Below are positions 10,576-19,634 of a stretch of 64,000 nt of DNA, piece after piece. This DNA is from Prorocentrum cordatum (taxonomy: Eukaryota; Sar; Dinophyceae; Prorocentrales; Prorocentraceae), in NCBI GenBank assembly GCA_963575745.1, contig CAUYUJ010015018.1, positions 62,001 to 126,000 of the forward strand. The letters are read 5' to 3'. The position numbers were made by a program, and so were the translations under genes. The stretch's first letter is position 1; each line of letters begins with the position of its first letter. Under the pieces are notes generated by a model. That model had not been told where the DNA came from. It saw only the letters and a list, made by a program, of their open reading frames with translations, and did no database searches.

Positions 10576-11040
10576 ATCCCCTCCCCCACCATGGCGCTTG
10601 ACTTCTCTGACAGCTTTCGTAAGCTCAGTGCGTCGTACCAGATGGCCGATCATCGGGACCCTGCTGAAGTGGTGCCCTTTCGCGTTCGTCGTACGCTTTC
10701 TTCTTAGCACCGTCTGCTGTTCTTCAAGATGGGCAAAGTTCGTCATGCCGTCGAGGAAGAACTGAGCAAGCAGGGCCTTCAGGCCTTCAGGCTAATTCAA
10801 CTTCGCCGCCGATTCGTGCCCAGCGTTGGCAAAACATGCGGTTGAGGCAGAGGGTTGCGCCTCTGTCAATAGTCCTTCCAGTAGGTCGTATTCGGATTCG
10901 GGTGAGTCCAGCTCGATCCGACACGATGGCGGGGGCGCGCCATTTGAAATATCTCTTCCCGTCCCTCGTCCGCTTTCTGCCTCTCTCTCCGCTTTTACCT
11001 GAAGCACCAGTGGACTCTTCGCTGCCATCACCTCTTTCTG
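10570..11040 (-). pseudogene. minus-strand coding-like fragment, unassigned
   Basis: Read leftwards, a 79-codon frame from 11031 ends at TAG (10792-10794) and the same frame then continues open through about 10580. Peptide blocks such as ELDSPESEYDLLEGLL and, after the stop, ALLAQFFLDGMTNFAHLEEQ look protein-like: amphipathic, with G/C-rich third positions. It runs into the poly-Asp frame of the ATC repeat. No family was recognised. The stop could lie in an intron. It abuts and partly opposes a LINE-like fragment on the other strand. Confidence 0.35.
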
Positions 11041-11143
11041 TCTGCGTGCCTCTCGGCGTTACCAGGAGACCTTGGCAGACTCTCGTTGAGCTAACGCTCT
11101 CTTCCTGCAAGGAACTCGTGGGACTGCTGGTAATGCGGGCGCA

Positions 11144-12120
11144 TTGCGCCACGACCTTCGTGGAGTGAGTCTTGGGTTCCCTGAGTCTGTCATTGAAATA
11201 ACTGGTGGAGGCCTGACTGTCTGGTCCGGTTCTCTCTGCTCCATGTCCACTGACGTTCGGCATTGTGTTAACCCTGGAAGAATGTTCCTATCGAGTTGTA
11301 CTGGTCTGCATGGGCCTCTCTGGATGCTCCATGTTCATCTCCCCACCACTTGCGAGCCCACATGGGCTTTCTGTCGATCTGCACGGCATGTCAAAAAGAC
11401 GATCGAAGGTGCTGGGAATGCCTTGGTTCTGATTGGGAGTGACTTCAACTGTGCTTTGGAGGAAGACGGGAGGCAGTGCGGCGACGGCTCTTGGTGGCGT
11501 CCGGGGGAGCGGTACTGGCGCGACCTGTTTGTTTGGGAATTTGTTCGTTGGACGGAAAGATTCAATCTAATCCGACTCGCCGAGAGATACACATTGGGGC
11601 GCTGTCGCTCGCGAGCCGCCTGGACAGCCTTTATCTCGCCAATCCTGGTGTCCTCTCCGAGTTTTCTGTCACATGCTTCTTTTAGGAAGGCCAATCGTTT
11701 TGGGGACGTGTCTGACTATATTAAGGTGGTTGTTTCGTCCCGTAAGCACGGGTCAGCAGAGTTTCCGAGGGTCCCTCCCTGAATTGGTTCGCATCCGATA
11801 GTACATGCAGAGATTGCTCAATGATTTTGACAGATCAGTTCTCCTGGCCGATCAGCTCGCTCTGGTGGAGATGCATGTGGGAAGCCTGTGCGCAAACTCA
11901 GAATCGGATGGCAAACGCGTTGGCGACCAACGACGTTGATGAGAATATTCGCGATGCTCTTGCGCGCTTGCGGCATTGGGGGTTGGAGCGCGCTCGGAAT
12001 ATCGATGCGGTCCCCCGTGCTGTCCGCTGCTAATATTTGCTCGCTCGCTTCTTTGATATCGACGCTGGCATTTCTCATTATTCCCCGAACTTCTGTGACG
12101 ACATTCAGTCCCTGCAGCTA
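11144..12120 (+). pseudogene. LINE-type endonuclease fragment, decayed
   Basis: The forward frame 11144-11782 carries the signature ALVLIGSDFNCALEE (about 11420-11465). It resembles the GGDFN motif of the exonuclease/endonuclease/phosphatase fold used by non-LTR retrotransposons. The downstream VSDYIKVVV near 11708 sits where the usual SDH motif would be, with Tyr in place of His. Between them RLDSLYLANPGVLSEFS is legible only in another frame, so at least two frameshifts are present. From 11785 to 12033 a further frame (LWWRCMWEACAQTQNRMANA) may be inter-domain sequence. No reverse transcriptase follows. The role in a live element would be target nicking; this copy is dead. Confidence 0.55.
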
Positions 12121-12300
12121 GATGAGCCAGGAAACAGATCAGGAGTCCGAGGCTGCAGCGAGGGCCAAACTTTGATCCAGGATCCAGAGGCGAAGAGAGC
12201 TGTGGGGTCCATTGAACAAGCGGACCTCATTGGGCTCGATTCTGGACTCTTCAGGGGCCCCCACACGCGTCCCCGGGTGACTGCGGGGAGGCGCTTGCGC
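12121..12300. other. spacer
   Basis: Unrecognised sequence between the LINE-like fragment and the next GGA tract. Confidence 0.5.
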
Positions 12301-12420
12301 GGAGGAGGAGGAGGAGGAGGAGGCAGGAGCAGGAGCAGGAACAGGAGCAGGCGGAGAGGAGGAGGAGGAGGAGGAGGAGGAGGAGGAGGAGGAGGAGGAC
12401 GAGGGGGAGGAAGAGGGGGG
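12301..12420. repeat. GGA microsatellite with GCA variants
   Basis: GGA triplets interrupted by AGGAGC hexamers at about 12322-12352. Confidence 0.94.
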
Positions 12421-13109
12421 GGAATCGGGGCCGACGCCCTCCACGCCGCCTGCCGCCGGGACCTCCCCGCCCCCCCCGCGTGCGGCGGCCCCGCCTCCCC
12501 CAGCTGCTGAAGTCCGTCGAGGGCCAGACGAAAGACAAGTCGCTACGGCCAGACAAGGACTGCCACGCGGGGGCCGGCGCTCAAGAGACGGAGGAGTGCA
12601 AACGGGGGCCAGTCAGGGCGACGGACCTTGCAGGATCCTGCAGGGCCAGGGGTACAGTGACCTGGGCTTGGGCGCAGGATCTTGCGGGGTCCTGCAGGAT
12701 CTTGCAGGATCCTGCAAGGCCTGACTGACCCGGGTCTGGATTCACCCGGGTCTGTAGATCCCCGAGGGGGGGGTCCCCAGACCCCCTCGGGTCATGAAAT
12801 CATGACGGGAGGCTTTTGTGCGACGTACGGCCTCCATGGGGCCCCTTCCCAGGCCTCGGGGGCTCTCAAAGAGCGGCTCGGTGTGGGATGCCGGTCTTGG
12901 GGAATGGGCCGCGACTTGCGGGGGTCGACGCCAAGAAGAGGTGCTGGCGTGGGGGGTCTGGGTCGGGGGGTCTGGCGTGGGGGGTTTGGCAGGCTCGCCC
13001 CAGGAGGCGGTCGCCCACCTCCCCCTTGGCCGACCCGGGTGCGGCAGCCTTTTGAAGGCGAGTCCTCCACCTCCCCTCCCTCGGCTGGCCCTGGCCTGGG
13101 AGCTCCATG
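12421..13109. other. spacer with short GC-rich repeats
   Basis: The motif GATCCTGCAGG and its variants repeat at 12630-12722, CCCGGGTCTG occurs twice near 12731-12755, and a 10-bp inverted pair CCCGAGGGGG/CCCCCTCGGG lies near 12760-12792. No gene can be supported. Confidence 0.55.
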
Positions 13110-13298
13110 GGGCGTTCCAAAAAAGGCTTTGCCTTCGAGGAGCTGCAATCTCTTCCTCGGAGGAAGGCGGCAGGTCGGCGGTAGTGAAACGAGGCCGCCT
13201 CCTCCAGTGGAGGCCGGCGGAAGGCGGCGGAGGTAAGAAATGCGCCCCAAAGAGATGACAAGGTTTGGGGGGGTCAGGGTTTTCGGAATCGCCCACAT
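13110..13298 (+). repeat. dispersed repeat family A, copy 1
   Basis: Starts GGCGTTCCAAAAAAGGCTTT and ends near a GGGTCAGGGTTTTCGG block and TCGCCCACAT. The same ordered blocks (GGCGTTCC, GCCTTCGA, CTTCCTCGG, repeated GGCGGAAG, then GCCCC.. AGAGATG and a GGTTTGGG/GTCAGG block) recur at 29782, 30561 and 50228, always on this strand. Confidence 0.8.
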
Positions 13299-13510
13299 CG
13301 TGGCCAGCCCCAGGTGCGCGGCCGGGCCCTGGCTGACCTGGGTGAACACTGGCCCAGGTCCTCGGCATCACTCGGACGTGTGCCTTCGTCTCGGCGAGGA
13401 CCGTCGAGGAGCATCCTGCATTCTCTTGCGAATAACCAAATGCAGGAAACCGAGAAAGACAGAGGGAATAGACGTCCGAGCGACGGCAATGGTCAGCGCG
13501 TCCCTGAACT

Positions 13511-13560
13511 GAGGAGGAGGAGGAGGAGGAGGAGGAGGAGGAAAAGGAAAAGGATGAGGA
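13511..13560. repeat. short GGA tract
   Basis: About 12 GGA triplets followed by AAAAGG units. Confidence 0.85.
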
Positions 13561-13813
13561 AAGCTGCTGGGGAGAGGGGGGATGAGCGTTCCGCCAGCGC
13601 TCCCAGGGCGTCGGGTCAGTGGCGCCCCGCCCCCCCTGGCGATCCTACTTCTTCGCTGCTGATCGTACAGTGCCGTTTTTTATACATGCTCCGCGTGCGG
13701 ATCATGTATTAAAAATGCAGGGATTTAGTATTAAGAACAACGATGAGCTCATGCATAAAATTATTCATAAATTAACCATGCATTAAAATCTTACGTTTTT
13801 TAGTAAAAAAATC
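13561..13813. other. AT-rich island
   Basis: From about 13675 to 13828 the sequence turns AT-rich, with several ATTAAA/TTAATA-like words and a repeated AAATCTTACGT (13786 and 13809). It lies just past the stop end of the minus-strand frame below, so it could hold that gene's 3-prime end; this is inference. Confidence 0.4.
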
Positions 13814-14944
13814 TTACGTATTAAAAATTGCCCTGTGCGAGGAGGGAGGACGGGGGGGATGGCGGGGGGTGCTGCCACCTCGACCCCCTCCTGGAAGGCC
13901 GCGGGCGTCGCAGCTGGGAAGCGACAGCGGATTCGCCAGCGCGTGCGCAGCAGCAGGAGGAGGAGGAGGAGGAGGAGGAGGAGGAGGAGGGTGGTGACGT
14001 GGACGATCTCGCCTTCTGTCTTCTGGCTTCGGGGGGGGTATCTCTGGGGCCGGGCACCATCGCCTCGGCCAGGCTCGCTTCGAAATGTTGGTCGGAATGC
14101 GCTCTGGGAAAGGTATGGGGACGATTTTCAGGGTTGGGGGGGAAGGCCTGGACGTCATTACAGTGCCATCATGTCCAGACCAGTGGTGAATCCGTTGGCC
14201 CCACTGGGGGCGGGTAACAGGTGGCGGCAGGCACCGCACTGCCGCGAGATCCTCCGTGATGAGGTCTTGCGCTTGCTGGGTCCCTCTCTCAGCCCCGCCT
14301 GGTACTAGTACGCGACCCCTGCGGCCCCGTTCCCGATGAGGCTCTAGAGCTGACCCTGGACGGACCAGCGCAGCGCCCGCCGCCAGCTCGGCCGCCTCAA
14401 CCTCGGTGTCGGCCCATCGGCCCGTCAGGCGGGCCCAGGCGCGCTCGGCCCCCGCCTTGCACTTGGCCGCCTCGCGGCGCACTGGGCCGCCAGGCCCGCG
14501 CCCGCGCCTTGCGGCTGCGGCCCTGCGGTCGGCCTCTTCTTGCCGATCGGCCACTGCACGGCAGCCCGCCGCCCCACGGCGCCTGACCTCCGCCGCGGCA
14601 ACCGCCTCTGCCTCCGCGCGGCGCTCGGCCTGCGCCCCGAGCTCGGCCTCCGCGCGGGCTACTGCTTCGGCCTGGGCCACGCGCGCGGCCCCAGCCTTGC
14701 GCAATGCCGCCCTGGCCCGCCTGCCCAGCCGACGAGGGGGCGCCGTGCTCCCGGCCACCGCCGCATCGCGCAGCACGAGCTCGGTCGGGTGGATCGTCGT
14801 GCCCGTCTCCGCGTCAGCAGCCTCAGTGGGGGGATCGTGAACATTGGCCCCGTCACTCGGTACAGACTCGATTAGCTGGATGTCCCAGCTCACCTCCGCG
14901 CCGTCGATTTTCAGAGTCATCTCCGTGACATCCACGGAGGCCAT
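13814..14944 (-). CDS. Ala/Arg/Glu-rich coil protein, hypothetical
   Basis: An uninterrupted 376-codon minus-strand frame. Residues 1-30 (MASVDVTEMTLKIDGAEVSW) match a peptide module repeated just upstream on the same strand. Residues about 75-190 are very rich in Ala, Arg and Glu with few helix breakers and should form a long helix or coiled coil. The last third is Pro-rich and crosses a GGA tract (13952-13990), giving a Pro run. The Met at 14944 is only the first in frame; module copies further upstream suggest the gene began earlier and is spliced or frameshifted. GC-rich codons make chance long frames common here, so confidence is moderate. No function is assigned. Confidence 0.4.
   Translation of the reverse strand: MASVDVTEMTLKIDGAEVSWDIQLIESVPSDGANVHDPPTEAADAETGTTIHPTELVLRDAAVAGSTAPPRRLGRRARAALRKAGAARVAQAEAVARAEAELGAQAERRAEAEAVAAAEVRRRGAAGCRAVADRQEEADRRAAAARRGRGPGGPVRREAAKCKAGAERAWARLTGRWADTEVEAAELAAGAALVRPGSALEPHRERGRRGRVLVPGGAERGTQQAQDLITEDLAAVRCLPPPVTRPQWGQRIHHWSGHDGTVMTSRPSPPTLKIVPIPFPERIPTNISKRAWPRRWCPAPEIPPPKPEDRRRDRPRHHPPPPPPPPPPPPAAAHALANPLSLPSCDARGLPGGGRGGSTPRHPPRPPSSHRAIFNT
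13952..13990. repeat. short GGA tract
   Basis: About 12 GGA triplets inside the hypothetical minus-strand frame. Confidence 0.9.
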
Positions 14945-15720
14945 CTCCAGCTACACCTCAGGCGCCTCGCCAGCCTCTGCGGGGAGCCCATCGCCGCAGG
15001 CCGCGTTGGGCAGTACGAACTCGACTGGCTGGCCCTTCGATGGGGGAGTTGTGAACACTGCCCCCGTCGCCAGGCAAGGACTCGATCTGCTGGATCTTCG
15101 TGCTCACATCAGCGCCGCCCACGGTCGCCACAATCAGTTTCGCCGCAGTTGTCTCGCACTGTGCTCACCTCCGCACCGTTCGCGGTGGCCATCTTAAGCG
15201 TCGCCTCGGACTCCGCGCAAGCCTCGGAGGGGATCTCGTCGTCACAGGCCAGTTCGCACGGCACGCGCTCGATCAATTGGATGCCCGTGTTCACCTCCGC
15301 ACCGTTCGCTGCGGCCTCCAAAAAGTCCTGCATGGGCAGGGGCTCGAGCAGTTGGGTCTCGCCCACCTCCGAAGGGCACTCGTTGCCGCAGGTCGCGTCA
15401 TTCGGCACAACGCGACCTGGGCAGCGCTAAGTTATCAACGACAGCGGTATTCGAGATGGCCGTGCCGGCGCAGGCAAACAGCGCGATTATCTCAACGCCG
15501 TTGCCCATTAAGCAAACTTGAAAACAGCTTCTTCTGGGATGGTGACAAAAACAGCAGGGTACCTCTCCAGCAGGAGGAGGTCGTCGAGCGTGCACGCCCA
15601 GCAGCGAGCACGGTTTGAGTAGTCGTGCTCACGGCCACGATATTCGCGGTGGCCAGCACCATCTCCACCGCGGGCGCATCGGCAGCATCGGCGGGGACCT
15701 GGCCGCCGCTGCTGGCGCGT
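14838..15720 (-). pseudogene. tandem peptide-module region, minus strand
   Basis: Read on the minus strand, a module of the form NGAEVST.IQLIESVP.DG occurs at least five times. Clear copies are FLEAAANGAEVNTGIQLIE (about 15320-15260), KMATANGAEVST (about 15190-15155), VGGADVSTKIQQIESLP (about 15125-15075) and KIDGAEVSWDIQLIESVP (about 14915-14865), with a weaker one near 15670. Copies are 90-210 bp apart and fall in different frames, so the array has suffered frameshifts or is split by introns. The DNA copies are about three-quarters identical by eye. No known domain was recognised; it probably belongs to the same gene as the coil protein downstream. Confidence 0.5.
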
Positions 15721-15803
15721 CGCTCCTCGCGCAATCGTCGGCCGAAGCCCACTCTGGGCGCCATCCAGCGCGCGCGCGGCGCCGGAGCCTGGGGAAACCA
15801 AAA

Positions 15804-15903
15804 GGCACCGATACCGCTACTTCCTGGACCTCTCCCAGGGTGCGTTCTGACCCGAACTTCGAGGCGAGTCCAGCGGTGGCGACTAGAGCCTTCCAGGAGG
15901 CCC
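15804..15903 (-). repeat. dispersed repeat family B, copy 2
   Basis: The reverse complement aligns with 4641-4740 through GTCGCCAC, the TGGACTCGCCTCGA block, GGGAGAGGTCC and AGTAGCGGTATCGG. Confidence 0.75.
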
Positions 15904-16198
15904 CCAAAGGCGAAAGCGGGCGCAGGGTAGCGGTATGGGCACCGCTTCCGCCTCTGAGAGCCACTGCCGCGCCCGCGGTGGCGGCCGCCGTGGGCATCGC
16001 GGCACCTGCCTGCACGGCCGCGCGGGCCGCCCCCGCCACGAGGCGCGCGGCGTTCCGCGGCTGCGAGAGCACGGGCCGCGCGGCCGCCCGCACGCGGCCC
16101 CCTTCACGCAGGCGAGGCCTGCCGCGCCACCCCACGAGGCCCCGGAAGGGGGAGAGACGCGGGGCCCAGGCCCAAATGGTTGCGGAGGCCTCGGAGGG
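15904..16198. other. GC-rich spacer
   Basis: Extremely GC-rich. Open frames on both strands are Ala/Arg/Pro-rich with no identifiable motif. Confidence 0.45.
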
Positions 16199-16352
16199 GA
16201 GGAGGCTCTCCTCCTCTTCATCCTCTTCCGCCTCCTCCTCCTCCTCCTCCTTCTCCTCCTCTTTGATCCTCCTCCTCCGCCGCCTCCTCCTCCTCCTCCT
16301 CCGCCTCCTCCTCCTCCTCCTCCTCCTCCTCCTCCTCCTCCCCCTCCTCCGC
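16199..16352. repeat. TCC microsatellite
   Basis: TCC triplets with GCC and TTC variants over about 150 bp. Confidence 0.95.
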
Positions 16353-17151
16353 CCCTACAGTGTGGACTCATGCCAAGAAACACCCTGCTTGCCTTCAGGG
16401 TGTCCTGGGTTTCTTGGCTTTCGATGGTTCTGCTGGAGAAGGCGCGACTTTCCCACGCCAGGAATCCATGGACGGGCTAGGTTCTTAGGATTGGGTTTCT
16501 TGTGAAAGTCATCTTGTGGTCGAGCTCCTGCTGCGGACACAAATGGCTGCTGACGCCTCGGAGGCGTGGGAGGGAGATGGGCGGGGAGGAGCAGCAGCTG
16601 GACGAGGAAGGGGAGGAGGAGTGCTGCGTGCCAGCGGCGCTCATGTGGAGCATCTGGGTTGCTCCCTTGCTGCGGTGCGGGGCGTTCTTCAGCCCAGGAG
16701 GCTTCAGACTCTGGAGGATTCCTTAATATGGTAATGAAGGGCGGCGGTGGTGTCCATGGCCGATCCACGATCTGGGTTCCACTGGCTTCCGGGCCCTGGA
16801 TTCCTCATCTCAGGGTTCTTGATCCAATGCCTTCACCGTGTGCAGAATTCCCTTTGCAAGAGGACGCGAAGCAGGAGGAGGAGGAGAAGGAGGAGCTGGA
16901 GTAGAAGGAGGAGGAGGAAGAGGAGCTAGAGCTGGATGAACACAAGGAGTTAAGTTTCATTTCCGCCCCAGATCCTGACCCCTCGAGTTCCCCAGAGGCC
17001 CCCAGAGGCTTCCGGAGGCCTTCGGAGGCTCCAAAATGACGAAGAACTTCATAGAAATTCCTAACAAAAAAAAAAAACCTTTCTACAATCATGGCCCTTC
17101 GATCCTCGAGAGCCGAAGTCAAAACGCCAAAACCGCTCAATATGTGTCCCT
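16353..17151. other. spacer with a short GGA tract
   Basis: GGA/GAA triplets at 16875-16930, then a family-D-like run of AGGCC words at 16990-17035 and an A run at 17067-17078. No gene can be supported. Confidence 0.5.
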
Positions 17152-17215
17152 GGACCCCACACGGGGTTCCGTCTGACCAGTCTTTCGAGCCGCGTCCAGC
17201 CGTGGCGACAACAAC
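17152..17215 (-). repeat. dispersed repeat family B, copy 3, truncated
   Basis: The reverse complement matches family B through GTCGCCAC.GCTGGACG, CTCGAAAG and a GGTCAGACGG block. It stops exactly at the 5-prime LTR of the copia element, so the insertion or a later rearrangement truncated it. Confidence 0.6.
17211..17215. repeat. target site duplication, left copy
   Basis: ACAAC directly before the left LTR. The right copy at 26894-26898 is ACAAT, four of five bases shared. Confidence 0.55.
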
Positions 17216-17317
17216 TGTCAGATAGTGCATGTGTCACGTGCGTATATGCACCACTCGCTGCCGTTTGACCTCTAGGGGCCCCTTTTTGCCATTGCGCTAA
17301 AACGCATCATAATCACA
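17216..17317 (+). repeat. left LTR of the copia element
   Basis: 102 bp, beginning TGTCAGATAGTGC and ending AATCACA. It aligns end to end with 26793-26893 with about 92 percent identity by eye. It is unusually short for a copia LTR. The promoter for element transcription should lie here, but no TATA-like signal is obvious. Confidence 0.9.
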
Positions 17318-17318
17318 C

Positions 17319-17330
17319 TGGTAGCGGAGC
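17319..17330 (+). promoter_or_regulatory. primer binding site
   Basis: TGGTAGCGGAGC starts one base after the LTR end. It matches 10 of 12 positions of the initiator-tRNA-Met primer site TGGTATCAGAGC of many copia elements. The cognate dinoflagellate tRNA was not available for comparison. Confidence 0.8.
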
Positions 17331-17445
17331 TACCACACGATCCCCGTATCGTACCAGTGCGCGCACGTCTCTTCAGAGAGTGTCGCACTACCTCTCTTTA
17401 TTTTCTGTACTGGCAGTTTCCCTCGCGGGGACTGAGCCTTGCGCC

Positions 17446-18884
17446 ATGGCACTTCTTTATTTTCGCTATCGGCCGAGCGCCGACGCGCTGGCGCGGTCCG
17501 AGACGAAGAGTGGCTCCTACATATATGACGGCACTGTGAACTATTTTCAAGAGTGGGAATTCCGCACATCAAGAGACGGGTGCATCACAGCAACACGTGA
17601 TCACCGCAGCTGTCAACAAGGTTGTAGAAGGCGTCAGAGGTGACGCACTCGATATTGTCACGGCTATAGGCAAGGTTGTGCTTCTGACTCCGAATAGGAT
17701 CGACCAGCTGGTGCTGGCGATTCGTACTTCACTCTTCCACATCGTGGCGCAGGAAGCGAAGATCCTGTTCCAGGCGGGGCGGAGACCATCTGGTCCACTG
17801 TCTCGGCAGCACGGTGAATCTATGGTCTCGTACACATCCTGGAAGAAGCGCCGGTTGAAACGTTTCTCCTAATTAAACATCATAGGATATTGATGAGCGA
17901 CGACATGTTTGTTTCCCTCCTCTTGGACCGCGCAGGCCTCTCACCTTCGGAGAATATGACGGCGTTGGCATCCACGGGAAATGTGACAACCTTTGACAAT
18001 ATCAAGAACGTCTTTATCCTCCAGCACGCCCGCATACACATCCGCCAAAAAGGCAAGGGTGAGTCTGGCAAAGGCTCCAGCTCCAGCTCTTCGACGTGGA
18101 CGCAGCTCAGACCCTGCTACCAGAACAGGGGCAATGGCAAGGGCAAGATGCGCTTCCCCAGGCCGCAACACGCCTTCTACACTGCTGACGAAGGATGGTA
18201 CGAGCAGGAGGAGCATGACCCTGAGGAGCTGAACCCCTATGGGTACTTCGCGTCTGGCTATGCGCCAGAGCACGGCTGGGACGACGCGGCCTGAGACGAC
18301 TACGCCGACGAAAACACTTACGTCGACGAGGAATCGCATGCCCATTGGGCTCCTGTCCAGGATAGCAGCGAGCTCGACGTCGAGGTGGTCGACGAGATGG
18401 TCATGGCCGGATACACGGAGGGAAAAGCTGCCGACGCGATCCAAGAGGATTTGGTCGCCAACCTTGGCACCAATGGGAGGAGCAAGGGCAAAGGAGCGGA
18501 GGCAAGAGTTACCAATTTAAGCCCTGTTCGCCCAAGGGAGGCGGCAAGGGAGGACCTTCCATGGAAGATCGCAAGAAGCGGCTCCAGGAGATCAAGAAAC
18601 GTTCGAAATGCAAGACCTGCCACGAAACAGACCACTGGTCCAGGGACCCCGAATGCAATGGCAAGCCCAGGGCGGCTATGGCAGCGCACGCAGAGGACAC
18701 CGGCGAATCCCATGTCCAGTTGCGCGTGGGCGATGACGAACGAGAGTTCGCATCCGTCAGTTCTGTTGCTGCATCATCATGTCATGAGGAACAAGGAGGA
18801 GTCGATGAGGATGGATCCCGGTGTTTCTCGTTGCTGGTCTCCTTTCTTTTCTCGCGTCATGTGCCACGGGGCACGCGTGCATGA
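17446..18884 (+). pseudogene. gag-like region of the copia element
   Basis: Capsid-like coding sequence spread over three frames. The first open part (17446-17643) contains YFQEWEFRTS. The next (17597-17872) runs VNKVVEGVRGDALDIVTAIG to GPLSRQHGESMVSY. The third (17890-18294) runs SDDMFVSLLLDRAGLSPSEN to IKNVFILQHARIHIRQKGKG, is broken by TGA at 18292-18294, and continues in the same frame past 18385 (EVVDEMVMAGYTEGKAADAI). A one-base shift near 18500 is needed to enter the zinc-knuckle frame (from 18561). In a live element gag forms the particle that packages the RNA. The Met at 17446 is the best-placed start; an earlier in-frame Met lies at 17380. Confidence 0.8.
18609..18656 (+). other. 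gag zinc knuckle
   Basis: CKTCHETDHWSRDPEC fits CX2CX4HX6C, a spacing seen in copia gag proteins of algae and related protists with the usual HW..DPEC ending. All four metal ligands are intact. Confidence 0.88.
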
Positions 18885-19502
18885 GGGGGGGAACTTGCGA
18901 CGGACAGTGTAGTTTGCAGTGCAACCACGTTGAGCGTCATGTCTGCGTGAGTTGCATGGGAATGACCGAAGCCGCTGCGGTTCCGGGATCTCCAGAGCTC
19001 CAGGAGAAGAGCCTTCAGACCTTTGCAGAGGCTGAGGGAGATACTCTTGGGTTCGCGGCCGTTCGCTCGACCGAGTCTTACTCTATGGCTAGCGCTTCTG
19101 ATGGGGAGTTGGAGAGTTGGAGGAGGTATCTGTTTCGGATCCTATCTCTGTTGCTGGTCAGGATACTGCGTTTGCCTCGGGTCAGCGCAACGGGCTCAGC
19201 GAAGGTCGCGTTCTCAGGGGCGCTCCAGATTACGTGGATTGGGGTCGCAAGGTGAGGGAACCAAGTGAGGATATGGTTCTGTTCCTAGGATGGGTCGATG
19301 GCAATTTTCCTCGGAAGGAAGACGGACTGTTTGCGAAAGCGTCGGGGCCGAAAGTTTCCCGTGGCAAAGTGTTTGCCTTCTTCGAGTTATTCCGCTGGCC
19401 TGAACAGGAAACCCCCAGATCCCCCGTCGCCTCATCCATGTGCTCTAGGTTGCAAGAGTCTATCAGGGCTTTGGTTCCAGCGCTCGTTCCAACGTTCGCA
19501 CC
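18885..19502 (+). pseudogene. gag-protease linker of the copia element
   Basis: Frames at 18821-19255 and 19117-19638 are open. The first has a hydrophobic start (FLVAGLLSFLASCATGHACM) followed by a Cys cluster (CDGQCSLQCNHVERHVCVSC). No catalytic domain is visible. The region is part of the polyprotein by position. Confidence 0.5.
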
Positions 19503-19634
19503 TGCAAGGATTGCGGGCACAAGGCCAAGAAGGAGAGATACGCGGCACTGCGCTCCCCGGGTGAGTGCCCGCGCGATTTCGTGGACAATCGCGGTGGCGC
19601 TCCAGATGTCGTTCGCGCGCATTGCGTTCGTTGC
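19503..19634 (+). other. Cys-rich zinc-ribbon-like segment before the protease
   Basis: In one frame the codons give CX2C (19503-19514), a single Cys at 19566 and CX2C (19623-19634), beginning CKDCGHKAKKERY. Two CX2C pairs about 37 residues apart suggest a zinc-binding fold. The same frame continues into the protease. Confidence 0.55.
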
